This document shows, one piece after another, positions 30,330 to 42,180 of a DNA stretch of 64,000 bases. The DNA is taken from contig NC_064676.1 of the NCBI RefSeq assembly GCF_023278565.1, positions 1,488,001 through 1,552,000 on the forward strand, given 5' to 3'. The position numbers and the translations under genes are program-made. Positions within the stretch are counted from its first letter, which is position 1, and every line of letters starts with the position of its first letter. The DNA is from Colletotrichum lupini (taxonomy: Eukaryota; Ascomycota; Sordariomycetes; Glomerellales; Glomerellaceae). The notes below the pieces were generated by a model, which did not search any database, was not told the DNA's origin, and saw nothing but the letters and a program-made list of their open reading frames with translations.

Positions 30330-31279
30330 TTACTCATCATCGCCGAAGAAGACCTTGACACCGTCGGGAAGGAAGGTGCCGTCGCAGACCTTGAAGCGGT
30401 CGGAGATGGCGGAGATCTTCTTGAACTCGTCATCGGTGAGGGACCAACCGTCGAGGTCGTAGTTGGCCTTGATGCGGCCCTCAGAGACGGACTTGGGGAT
30501 GACGCTGACGTCTCTGGCCAAGCCCCACTGGAGGAGGACTTGCTGGGGAGTGCGGTCCTTGGACTTTGCAATCTCGAGGAGAGTCTGGTTGGTGTAAAGA
30601 GGTGAGTCGGTGCTGCCCAGGCACGAGTAGGCGGTGGCGTGGATGCCCTTTGACTTGCAGTAGTCGAGGAGCTTGGGGGAGGGGTTGCAGGGGTGAAGCT
30701 CGATCTGGTTGACGGCGGGGACGATCTGGGTCTATTGTTAGTACGGACAGTTCTGGAGAAGTCCAAGAGAAAGGGAAATACCTTGGTGGAGGGATCGTTG
30801 AGGAGGCGCTCGAGGTGGGTGAGGCCAAAGTTGGAGACACCAATGTTCTTGACCTTGCCGGTGTCGACGAGCTTCTGCAGCTCGCGCCAGGTGTCGACGT
30901 AGTCCCAGTCGGGGTAGTGCTTCTTGAGGTCGTCGGGGTCGGTGCTGGAGGGCCAGTGCATGAGGTAGAGGTCGACGTAGTCGGTCTGGAGGTTCTCGAG
31001 GGACTTTGTAATGGCCTCGGGGACGCGCTTGTGCCAGGGGTTGTCGAGCTTGGTGGTGAGCCAAATCTGCTCGCGGGGGACGCCCGAGGCAATGATGCCG
31101 TCGCCGACCTCCTTCTCGTTCTGGTAGGCGAAAGCGGTATCAATGTGGCGGTAGCCGTTCTTCAGGGCAGCCTCGACGGCGAGCTTGACCTGGTTGGGGC
31201 CGGACTGCCAGGTTCCCAGGCCAATGGCGGGGATCTTGGCACCCGTGTTGAGGGTGAAGGTGCGGGAGGTCTGGGACAT
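30330..31279 (-). CDS. Aldo/keto reductase
   Basis: NADPH-dependent aldo/keto reductase, a (beta/alpha)8 barrel that reduces aldehydes and ketones, similar to fungal glycerol dehydrogenase/Gcy1-type enzymes. Two exons, 31279-30782 and 30731-30330 (intron 30732-30781), 900 nt and 299 residues. The catalytic tetrad is complete: D47 and Y52 (HIDTAFAYQNE), K77 (TTKLDN) and H108 (LMHWP). IGVSNFGLTHLERLL and, after the splice, TQIVPAVNQIELHP are typical AKR motifs, and VIPKSVSEGRIKAN is the NADPH-binding segment. Normal length. The substrate is not evident. Confidence 0.94.
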
Positions 31280-34099
31280 TTTGGGCAGTGTTTGAGGTGT
31301 AGACTATAGAGTCGGGGGTATCTTGGAATAGAAAGTAAAAGACTCAATATGAGAAGAGAGAGGAGTTATCGTGGAATAGCAAGAGACTCTTCGGGAAGGG
31401 ATGGGGGAGAGCTCTTTTGTATGTGATCAAGACGGCGGGAAATCATGTAAGCAGGCAGTTGGAAGCTATGACTTAGATGATACCTAATGAGCTCGGTATC
31501 CTTTGCACCTGGCCTTTTTTGTTTGGTCGCATATCTATCTACCTATCTACCCGCCATGTACTCTACTTAGTACCTGAAGTGCTGTGTAAGTGTGGAAGGT
31601 GAGGTTAGTGTCAATCGGAGTACTTGCGTTCGGTAGATAACGCTCCTAAGCGCGAGGTATCTATTTCTCCTGTCTCTCCTTCCCTCTCTCTACATAGGTA
31701 GATAGGTACACGAGGTAGGTGGTGAAGGAGAGGAAGGTCCAGTCCATTGAGTTGTTTGGCCCCCGCCAACCCCTGATCCTGCCCCCTCCACAGAGAGTAC
31801 GGAGCACAAAGTTGCCCCTCCCCCCACCTCGTGTGCGCCTGGGAATGACGCAGGAGCAACGGGGGACCGGGGGTTGTATCTTTCTCTCTCTTTTTTTTCT
31901 ATTTTCTATGCGCGTTGGATGCGCCTAAATGCGCCGGGGCGCGGGCACTTGCCGACCTGTGACCCGCCAGCCTATCCGCTTCCAGCGTTTGTGTTTCTGT
32001 CGTCTTGTACCTTCTTTTACTTGTCTGTATCATTGGATCTTTTACCTGTTAGATGTGGCAGTTTGGTTCCTGCCGTGGTGCCGCTATCCCCGAGGGAGCA
32101 GTTCTACCAGTTGAATCTTCCTCCAGCCCTCTATCTCTCGGTCCGTTACCCCCTCTTACACATCGAGAGAGGAATCCATGCCATATGCCTCCATTACTCT
32201 CACTGTGTCATTGACAACTCGGCGGGGCGAGTACATAGAGGGGCAAAGATACAAGAAATAAAGACGCGGCCGGGGGATTCGCGCCGAGCAGAGAAACCCA
32301 AGCCAGCCTGGACCTAGTCACCGTCAGCCGTTTCGTTTCCAACACGCCTGATTGGCACCGCTTGTTACCCGTCCCAATCCGCGTCGCTGGTACCGGGCAA
32401 ATGTACACCGACGCGCCATAACCTTTTTTTTCGACATGCCCTTTCACATAAAATCCACACTCGCCCCGTTGACGTCGACTCTGCCGGGCCAACAGGACGC
32501 CAGGACGTCACATATGCGCCGACTACCACATTGTCATAATAATCTTGAATTCAATGCGCATCTAGTTGTGGACTTCTGACGCCCAGTTCCCGGGCCTGCG
32601 GAACCTGGGCGCAGACCTGGCGTCTCTTTTGCGCACCACTGCAGCCGCACGAATGTCTTGCCAGGAAACCAACTATCCCCCACCTTGCCACGACTCTTTA
32701 CATTCTGTGACACTTGTGTTGTTTCTTCTTTCTTGAAGAATAATGATGTGAAGAAAGAATATGCTAGAATACTATGGAAAGGAGCTCATCCCCTCTGGCT
32801 TCTTCCCCCCTCTTCTGCTCACGTTTTCTCAACATTCCAAGCCTCTTCTTGTTTCATACTTTGCTCTATCTTATTACTATTGCGCAAGACTATAGACGAA
32901 GTCGACCAAGTCTCCAAGCGCTTCCCGTCGTTTGAGTGAAGATGCGAGCGCAGATTTGGCTCTCAGAGAGCCAGTAACCGTCACACTTCATCTCCCATAT
33001 CGAAGCCGCTCTGTCTATCCCTGTTGTAAAGGTTCTCTCTCTGGCAATGACCATAATCCAAGACTTTGATCCATTAAACGTGGTTATGAAAGACGTACCT
33101 GGTCTGAGGTACTGCCGGTCACTGCTATCATCTCTCATGAGTGATACCAAGCCTTCTACCAAGGCCTCTTACAAGAGCTGGTCAAATGTCAGGACGAGTC
33201 GATGGCGAGTAATCAAGCAATGCTTCACATGGAATATAAGACACAACGATATGTAGTTGGTTTAAGCACAACGTCACATTAGATCCCCGAGACTCGGGCC
33301 GATCGCCTTCAGCCGGATAGTTCATTCGGCAATGCCCAGATTGTCCCGGTTCGAGGTACCCAACTGACCCCATCAGTGGCGTGATCGTCGAATGAGATGA
33401 GCTTACCGGAATGGACTCGATGTATCCGTAGCCGATTACGGTATCAAGTCGGCAGAGTCATTGAGGTAAGTGTGGCCTGCTTGATCAATTGTTTCATCAC
33501 AACGCGCCTTTGATTACAGCCTGGATACTGGCTTAGGCTGGTAAGGTCCATTTCATCGTACATTGCTTGCCGTTGAAGTCTACTCAGCCGTGACAGAGAC
33601 TGGCTACCCAATACGCAGAGACCAGGCCTGCTTCAGAATACATCTAGCTAGCCCCTGCCCCGTCTAGCCAAATACAAGCCTCGGCACGAATCTACTGATG
33701 TACCCTTGCTCGCTTCATTCAAGCCACCCCGTTCTAGTGCTAGGGGTTGTTCATCATGGTACATGTTGCGCCATGTACTGTGGTCTCTTTTCCAGCTGAT
33801 GTAGGAAAAATCGGAAGTAGTCTATCCACTGACTGAGACGGCCAGCATCATTGGGAGGAGCTAGCTTGCTTGCAGGTGATGGAAGTAAACGCCCCTTAGG
33901 TAGCAGGGCGACAATGGGAGGTTATCAACAGGCAGAGGCTGCTGGCTACGCTTGCGGTGATGTTACTTGCTGGGTATGCCGGGTGGACAAGGCAAGGAGG
34001 GGTAAGCAGGCGGTAATGGGACTTGAGAGACAGGCTACCTTCGTCCTATCGGGCTCATCGATATTCAGAAGGCATTTGACAACATCACCTTATCTCTAC

Positions 34100-34950
34100 C
34101 CATCATCTTCTCCTCTTTTCAACCTCACACATAGTACGCAAAACAATGTCTATAAACCCTCGCTCTAGCCACTATGAGACGCTCCTAAGCATTTACCACC
34201 ACTCTGATCACATAGGAAAAGCACATGCTCACTGATAGCATACAAGAACATGAACAAATTTTAGAAATACAGGCACTTAGGTAGTCTAGTGGCTCTCGTT
34301 TTCTAAGACTATTGATAGAGTATTCTATATAGAATAGGCCCAGTCTAAGAGATGTAGAATGCTATAGTATTATCGGAAGGTAATACCACTATGAAGCAGT
34401 AAGAAATATACATTCTCGTAGGATGCATTCTCCGGTGGATCCTACGAGATATTCTTGGACTCCCAAACACTTGCGCAGACCTATGGACACTATAGAACGT
34501 AAGATAAACTTGCTATTACAATACTCTTTACTAGTGCTTTTATACGAATACTGAGAACGTATTCTCCGAGAGTTGGAGCCGAATGTCGTGCGGGAACTCT
34601 GGCGTGCCACCAGGTTTCAGCGTTTTGTATGTGGTTCTAAGGGCAATTCGTCTAGATACATCTTGCCTGATGAGTCGAGCGAGCTGTACATTGCGTGGTA
34701 GAAATACCAAGAGTTTTGAGCGGGATCCTGCTCAAATAAGTAGCAAAACTCAAAAATAATGACCACGTTGGACCGCACATAATCTAGTCAGTATCGAGTT
34801 CCAAACGCTCAAGAGCTTGTGATTTTCGGACTATTCGCTGTCATTTTGTGTTTCTAGTGACAGAAACATGTAATTTTTGAATGGTCATGTGAGCGAGAGG
34901 CAGATAGAATGATTTACAGGGCCCTTAGCTGGTGACTCTTAATCATGAAG
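34100..34950. repeat. AT-rich island, possibly a decayed (RIP-like) repeat remnant
   Basis: This part is distinctly richer in A and T than its surroundings and rich in TpA steps, with many stops in every frame. It contains a nested inverted repeat at 34711-34751. Mutation of repeats by RIP in ascomycetes gives this appearance. I see no complete transposon, terminal repeat pair or target-site duplication, so the origin is inferred. Confidence 0.35.
34711..34751. repeat. Nested inverted repeat
   Basis: GAGTTTTG at 34711-34718 is matched by its reverse complement CAAAACTC at 34744-34751; inside, GAGCGGGATCCTGCTC is a near-perfect palindrome with one mismatched pair. A hairpin could form. No function is evident. 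Confidence 0.6.
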
Positions 34951-36446
34951 TTATCTACGAGGAAACCGGAGCCTTGCCTTGTTATGCCGCGGCCGCCGAA
35001 CGTCCATATCATCAAGCACGCCTTGCTCCCCATATTCTACTGGAAGTCTTTGCTTCATCGGTACTCGTTATCAAGTTTTTGTTCTGTATTGATCGAGAGT
35101 GAACAGGGAGAACGCCGAGCGAAAAGTAGGTTCGCAAGCCCGCCAATGACCACTACAGTAATGGACGAGGTTTCGAACATCTGCCGAACCAAGCTGCAAC
35201 CAGTCAGCTTTTCTATGTCATTCAATACCCATAGAATCCAGGAACCACTCAGGCCCAGGCTGGAAACCCTTCTCCATCGCCTCACCACCAACCTCCACCA
35301 ATTTGAGCATCGCCACTCCGTTGACACAGCACATGCGACCACACCCACTGGAGAACTCGGGATCCCGTCCGCTCTCCTATCGATAAACCAGCGAGGGCCG
35401 GAGTAGTAGTCGGGTCGGAGACGACCGGCGAATGCCCGGTGTTGCATGTATCTTTTGCCTTTTGTGCTAGCAAGCACTCTGGTTGGCAAAAGTGGCGCGC
35501 ACAGCGAATGACCCATTCGTTCATCGACGATGGCGAGAATTCTCCCGTCGCGAGATGCCAGCCTTTTCCCCCTTTCCCTCGCTCTCTCTCTTCCTTTTCC
35601 GCAGCCGAAGATGTCAACCCCCCGGCCGACCGGCCCCCTCCCGCCCATCGTGAGCGGATCCCCGGAACCCAACCCTCAGCCGAGAAGCCGAACGGAAGGC
35701 CCGGCCCTTTTTTTAGCCCCCAAGACTGGCCCCCCCTAATCGAACGTCGCTCAAAAGGCCGACGGGGACCTTTTATGCGGCCAGTCAGCACCCATCTTCT
35801 CCTGCACTCGGCAATCAAACCAACCAGGGAGCACGCACATACAGAGGACCAACATCTTTCTTCGAAAAGGGTTGGAAAAGGGGGAGTCATACTTCATTGG
35901 ATAAGGTAGGTGCAAGTAGGCGCGAAAAAGAGCAGGCCGAGTAGGTGTCGGGTATCGGGTATGTCTGCATCTCAATTGACACCCAATCTATAGAAAATGA
36001 ATGAAGAATATCTCACATCTTGTCCCCCGAATTGCTGGTCCTACCTTTGGGGTTTCTCTCGACGCAAATGTTCCCAAAGTTTCCCCCTCAGTCCGAAGGA
36101 AAGGACACGAAACGAACTACATCCGTGCGCTCAGAGCGACCCAAGTGGTTGGCATGTGAGGGCCATTGCTGAAGACTGTCGCATTCTGTCGCAAGTTGAA
36201 AACAGCTCATAGGTATTTACATCGCGTACAGAAGATGTTGATTTACATCAGATTGTCATTGACAGAACATCCCGGATGAAGGTGCATCGCATCACATCAC
36301 GGAGGAAACGCCATAAAAGTAGGATGCTGTTGAGACACCCCTTCTTACACCATAATCGATCACTCGACAAACCGATAGCCGCACATGAAAGGACCGATGG
36401 AGTTTAAGTATAAGATTGATACTGCTATATAGAACACACGACGACT

Positions 36447-37232
36447 CTACTCCTCGGCGTCGCCGCCAGCAGCAACAGCCTTAGCGGCATCACCGTTGGT
36501 AGCAGCAGGTGCCTCAGCAGCCTTGACATCGCCCTTGGCCGGAGCGTCCTCGACGCCGTTGGCAGCCTCCTCGTCGGCATCGGCCTCCTCTTCCTCTTCT
36601 TCAGCGTTGTCTTCACCCTCGGGCTCGTCTTCAGCCTCTTCCTCCTCATCGGCGGCCTCTTCAGCGTCGGCCGCATCATCCGTGGCAGCGGTCTCGGTCT
36701 TCCGCTTCTTCGATGGAGGAGCTTTCTCTGTGGGTCCTGCACGTTAGCTGTCTGTCCTAGATGTATTGGCTTATAGGGCGCTGTCGAGCGGGCTTACCGT
36801 CTACGCCGTTGGCGTCTCCGTCTTCCTCGGCATCTCCCTCTTCCTCCTCGTCTTCCTCCTCTTCCTCGACGTCGTCATCACCCTCCTCTCCGTCTTCCTC
36901 TGATTCATACCTGATGGGCGAGCCTTGTTAGTTGTGTGGTTGAGGGAGATGGTATGCCGGACAGCGGCTGTGTACGCGAAAATGCTTCCAGAACCCTGGA
37001 TGGGCCCGGCGCATAGCTATGACAATATTGGAGCTTCAATGACAAGAACGCTCTGTCTGCGCGTACAAGTTCGAGGTCGGAGTAGAAACATCACTCGATG
37101 TTTACTACTCTCGAAGAAGGTCGACGGCACGGGCAGGATAGGAACGACTTACTCCTCTTCCTCTTCACCGTCGTCATCGGGAAGGGAGACAAGCTCCTCC
37201 TCCTCTTCTTGCTTTCTCTTGCGGGTGGACAT
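36447..37232 (-). CDS. Highly acidic nuclear-type protein of unknown function (160 aa)
   Basis: Three exons on the minus strand, 37232-37153, 36910-36798 and 36736-36447 (introns 36911-37152 of 242 nt and 36737-36797), 483 nt and 160 residues. The protein begins MSTRKRKQEEEEELVSLPDDD, so a basic patch leads into long Glu/Asp runs. A second basic patch KAPPSKKRKTE (about residues 67-77) looks like a nuclear localisation signal. The C-terminal third is Ala/Glu/Asp-rich. Over half of the residues in the first 65 are Glu or Asp. No folded domain is recognisable. Consistent splice sites with clean phase in all three exons argue for a real gene. A histone- or basic-protein-binding acidic chaperone is a guess from composition only. 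Confidence 0.7.
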
Positions 37233-38560
37233 TGTGTGATGAAGCTCCGGAGGGTTCAATTGGGTGTGTTAGGTTGTCTCGGGATGAGATTTCAGTAGGA
37301 GACAAGCAAGAGAGGGATGGGAAGAGAGAGAGATATGTAGGAGAAGTAAAGAGAGAAGAGAGAGAGAGAGTTGGGGGATGGCCAGGACGAAAGGTAGGCA
37401 AGGTAGGTAGGTTGGCGCAAGGAAAGCTATGGGGGGAGGACGGGGCAAGGTCAAAGGTGGGTGGGTGCGAGTCGACTGGTGGTAGCTCTGGCTCTCTGGG
37501 AGCGCAATGGGCGGGCGCGAGGAAGAGAAGAGAGGAGGGAGAGTGCGAGGCAGTGTGGTGCGGTGTGGTGCGTTGCGGTGCGCAAGAGAGTGAGGACTGA
37601 GGAGGGGGGTAGGGGAGCTCCCTCTCTCAGCTCCGTGGTGCGCCTTGTGCCATACTGTTTGCGAGGGAGCGTGTGCGAGGCAGAGCCGGCCGGAGGTAGT
37701 AAGGTAAAGAGCCAAAGCCTGTAGGTCCCAAGGAACAAAGTGCCAGAGACTTTGAGCCGGAGCAACACCCAGTCCCGCTTCACCCAGTCACCCAGTCAGG
37801 CCCAGAGACAAGAACTAGGCCAGGACTGAGAGGAGGGAGGCCAAAGGTGGATGGATGGGTGGAGGACTGAAGGGTGGCTGGGGGAGCTTCGAGTCGATTG
37901 TCGGGGGGTGCAAGCCGGCGACTGAGGGGAGAGAGAGAGAGAAAGACGAGACGAGACGACCAGCGGACGGGGAGACTGGAGAGACGTGAGCGCAAGAGAC
38001 GGGAGAGAGAAAGAGAATCGCGCGAGGGCGAGGGTGCGCGGGCGGCGCGGGCGTGAACGTAGGCGTGCGCGGAGGAATCGGGGTTGGGTGGAAGATCCAA
38101 ACAGGGAACCAAGCAGACTGGCGCGGCGCAAGTTGGTCGACGGTCAGCTTTCGAACTCGGAGTCTGACGCTCTGGTTGGTCCGTCGAGCAGGAGGAGCTC
38201 GGACCTTTCTGGGGAAGCAACAGCATCACCATCCCTGCCCGGACCTAAGGTGCGTGCAGCAAGCAGCAGCATCACCGAGGTGGGAGAGAAGAAGACGAAG
38301 CTCCGATCCTGTGCCCTCAGAGAAGAGAAGAGAGCCCTCCCCTCTTCCCGCCCAGAGTCCTCCCCAATATCCCTCTCTCAGTCTTCCCCCTTTCTGCCTC
38401 CAACTTGCGTTGCTCTCGGTTGCTGCTGGTGTCCCCCTGTGTCAATCAAAAGCCGTATCCGTAGCTGAAAGTTGTAGCTGGGAAAGCCAATGGCAGTCCT
38501 CAATCGCTAGCAATTTCTCGATGTGTACACACCCTTGGTGTGAAGGAGTAAACCATGATA
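37233..38560 (-). promoter_or_regulatory. Long polypurine/polypyrimidine upstream region of the acidic-protein gene
   Basis: For about 800 nt upstream of the start codon the minus strand is overwhelmingly C and T (the plus strand G and A), with GAGAGA microsatellite tracts at about 37317-37372 and 37928-37945. This is typical of extended fungal 5' leaders and TATA-less promoters. Opposing frames within it are low complexity and not called. Confidence 0.55.
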
Positions 38561-41500
38561 GCTGACCGCACGCTGACGTGATTCTACCCGGAACGGGACG
38601 TCATGAACGCCGTCATCACGTGCACTAGACTCCCGAGTCCAAGTACCAACCTAAGCCCCGTCCAGTGACTCCAGTCCATCCGGGTCGCAAAGGCAATTCC
38701 GCTCCGTCTTTAATCCGTCACTGCTTGGCAGACGCCTGACCGGACTCTTTGCTCAAGTCTGCACTTACAGCCTTGAGGCTCGATAGCGAATGTCCTTAAG
38801 ACCAGCGCATGCCGTAGTCGAGCTGACGTAGAATTGACAGACTGAGAGATATGGAAAAGGTAGCGAGTCCGTCCATTGAGTCAACAATGACTGGAAGGGA
38901 TCCTCCAAGAAGGGCGGATCCGAAAGGAGAGATATGAGCTGCTTCGCCATACTGGCAGAAGAGCGCGTCGCGTACGTGACGTGTGACCACACTCACAAAG
39001 TGCTCCCATGCTGCAGAGGCTGTCCTGACTTGCCAACACGTGCTACTCAGCACTGGTTGCGACTTGCATCCTAAACCGACAAGGGTTGTGTAAAAGTGTG
39101 AGAAGCAGGCGGCAAGGCTTCAAAGCACCCACCATTCGCCTGCTGATTTTGCCCATCATGTTTGGCGGGTGCTACCGACGGTGACGGGCAACAAGTGTTC
39201 CTTCCTCTATCTCTTATCGGTTTGTCGCAAGATCATAGCTACTTACCTATTAGCCGCTCGGGTAGGATGACCGAGAGTTGGAAAAAGAAAGAGTTGCCTC
39301 TTGGCAGTAGGTACTCCGTAGTTGGACCACAAAGCTGACTAGTCCAAAGGTTGAAGGTTCCCCTCATGGTGTTTCTAGGGAGGATGAGACATTGCCGATC
39401 TGATATCTTTAATTGGCTGACGTGTCGATAGTCCGAGGCAAGGGAAAGCCATAACGGCAACAGAAAGAGGTTATAGAAAGCTCGGGGACGGGACAGCCCG
39501 AAGAGATATGGGCTGAACGTTTTCCGTGGCCAGTGCTCTGCGTGTTCCTGAGATGGCCGAGCTCGTTCCTGACTATGCTTATGGTGTGTATGGTTGTGGA
39601 GTCTACTGAGAAAGTTGGGTAGTATCCGGCTCTCCGGAAACATTTCGGAGTTGGCATAGCTTCAGCCAAGGCCCAAGGGAGAGGTATGATGAACTTTGGA
39701 GGCATCTGGGCTGGACTCGCCCATCGGAGCAGCCGCCGAAAGTGTCCATCGATGACACGTCGGCGATGCGCGGAAGATGGCGGCCTAGAGAATTGCGCGA
39801 TAGCAGATAGTGTTTGTGACTTTGTGTTCGTACTGGAGCGGGGCAGCGTGTGAAGATGGATTGTCTTGATTGCTCGAAAGAAACAGGTAAGAAAACTGGA
39901 ACAGGAATTTCAACCCTCAACTCTCAAGCTCGAGTGCTCTGTCACGAGGATCGAGATGGAATTCGGGCGAGGCGAAGCGAGAAAATAAACGAGAACAACT
40001 TCTCCATGCCTTGTTTGTGATGGAGCCGATGATCGAGATCAATGTAGTAGCGGCCGGCGTGAGAAGGGATGATGCATGCCCGCTGGTAGTGATATGCATG
40101 AGAACCGCCAGATTGGTACCCGTTGTCCCTCCTAGCGGCGAAGGACCGAAGGCTTCGTGGGAGAGCATCTAGGGTACTTTTGCTGAATGAAAACATCTTA
40201 CTTGGGACATGACCTCTGTTCTCTCGAGTGAGAGTCTCCTTCGCCATTGAACTTGGCACAATGAGAAGCAATCCTAACCGAAGCCAAGGCCATGCTGTTG
40301 GCGGGAAAAGAAAATGCCCAAGACCGTTTAGTCGGTCCGCATTCCATAACTGGTTGTCAAACAGAAAGCATCTCCAAATGGAGAAAAGTAGCAGAATAGG
40401 GTCATGAGAGAAAAAGAAATTAGTAGAGACCAGAGAGCCCTGCCAACGGCGTTTTCTGGGTCCAAAGCACGACGGGTTGAGAAAGAAAAACCTGAGGAAA
40501 ACAGAGCCTCTCCTGCCTGATGCATACGGAGTACTCCATAGAAGAGAATGGATCATCAAGCTGAAAATGACGATGGCGGTGCAGATTTTCGCTGGGAGAC
40601 GGCTCAAAGAGGGAGAGTCGGCCAGTGAGGATCGTTACGGTACGCTACCGGGCCCTGGGCCGGGAAATTGTAAAGTGATTGGGCAGTGGATGATGAATAC
40701 TCGTTTGGGAATAGCTTCAGGCACCAGGGGCACTAGCAAACCCTCTTCCCGCGAAGTGGAATAGCCAGCAAGCCTAAGGTGGAGGGCCGGCCCCAAACTG
40801 TCCCAGTGGGAAGGGCCGCCGGCGCCGGACAGGAGACAGGCCTTGTTCACTGGCCCCTGCAGGTAACGGCGCTGCTTGAGCCCCCTGCAAGCGGTTGCGT
40901 TGCGTCTCAGCGACTGATATCGGGACGTTGCGGCGTTTGCTGGTGGTGAGAGTTGGTCTTGTTCCTCTGACTTTGGTGTCTCCATGGCATCCAACGGCAC
41001 GAAGTACGCATGTTCGTTCGGATATGTATGAGATATCGATAAGGTCGTGTTGCTACTCCCTGGTCCTCGAGTACGGATACCTGTGAACGAGGGTCAATAA
41101 TGCGACACCATGCCATGAGAGTGCTTATCGAAGTCACCCACCGCCCGTGTTTCCCCTGTCCAGACCTTAAGGGTTGGGTAAAGTTCTTCCCTGTGCCTGT
41201 GTAGGTACCCTGTCGCTATCGATTTTTTCCCTTCTCGCCAACTCGTGAGTGGGCGTCATATCGAAATATTGTTGTACGTTCCGGATGCGCGAGCCAGGCA
41301 GGGAAATGGTCAAGGCGCTGTAATAATAACACCCAGGGTGTTATTGGGCGCGGGTGATGCAAGGGAGGCGAGAAACCCGCTGGAAGAAACATGAGACGAC
41401 GGTACACATGCCATCAGGTGAATTTGGTGGCAGATGCAGGTACTCTTGTCCAAGAGCCACATCCCGAGTTGATGGATTCTGCTTCTCGAAGGAAGAAACG

Positions 41501-42180
41501 GGGACGTGACCAGGAAGAAGAGGACCGTGGACATGGGCGACCAGGGCGACATGGGGCCTTGGAAACAGGCGCCGACCGACTTGACCAGGCTTAGGTGGAA
41601 TGCTGAGAGATGATTGACGAGTGACTGCGGGGAAGGATGGCACCTTGGTCCTTAGTAGCAGGTGTGCGAAATTTGGTGACGATATGGATGGAGTGATGAA
41701 TCGGATTGATGAGATTTTCTCAGCACCTGTACAAAGTACGCCTGGAAGCTTGTGAGAAGCGACGATTTGGGGGAAACAAGAGTCGAGGATGGGCTGCAAA
41801 AGTGGCGCTGGCACCAGCTCTGACTGACTCTCTTCTCTCACCGTCTTTAATCAATCTGTGTCGTTGCGAGGGGGCTCATGTTGGCTGTTGGTTTTTTGGA
41901 TCTTGGTCTTGGTCCTAGTCTCGGTCTCGGTAGGAGGAAGACGTGGATAACTGACTCCATTCCATGTTAATTGCAACCCTTCGGCGCTGGCGGCTATCTC
42001 TCAGTGTCCGCTCCCGCGACCGTACGGATAGAATAGATTCAATGTCAGTACGGATACTCCGTATGTTGCGGAGTATTATGGCGTAGGTGTCCCTGTTCAG
42101 TGGTAACTTGGTAAGTAAGCATACGAGCAGCGTAGAAAGGTAGAGATTGAGGTGTCTGCTCACCATCATAAGCGGAAGGT
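38561..42180. other. Gene-poor region
   Basis: 3.6 kb. Several minus-strand frames (39239-39643, 39942-40607, 41341-41841) are open but have no recognised domain, no convincing splice partners and leader-like composition. TACGGAGTACTCC motifs appear at about 39310, 40525 and 42050. I see no gene that can be supported. Confidence 0.45.

Larger units (their letters stand above)
31280..36446. other. Gene-poor region with an AT-rich island
   Basis: 5.2 kb without a gene I can support. 31280-32320 is promoter-type sequence of the aldo/keto reductase with TATCTACC and TAGATAGG repeats (31527-31545, 31690-31722) and a TACGGAG motif at about 31797. 34100-34950 is clearly richer in A and T, with many TA dinucleotides and no open frame longer than about 75 codons, and resembles decayed repeat DNA. 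35000-35900 is GC-rich again and gives overlapping frames on both strands (35055-35672, 35282-35890, 35439-35909), none with a known domain. Confidence 0.5.

Noticed and set aside
33330..33370. GGTTCGAGG resembling a T loop
   Set aside because: No pairing T stem or remaining cloverleaf could be built around it.
39942..40607. 221-codon minus-strand frame
   Set aside because: No domain, and overlapping frames on the same strand are equally long; looks like chance in leader-like DNA.
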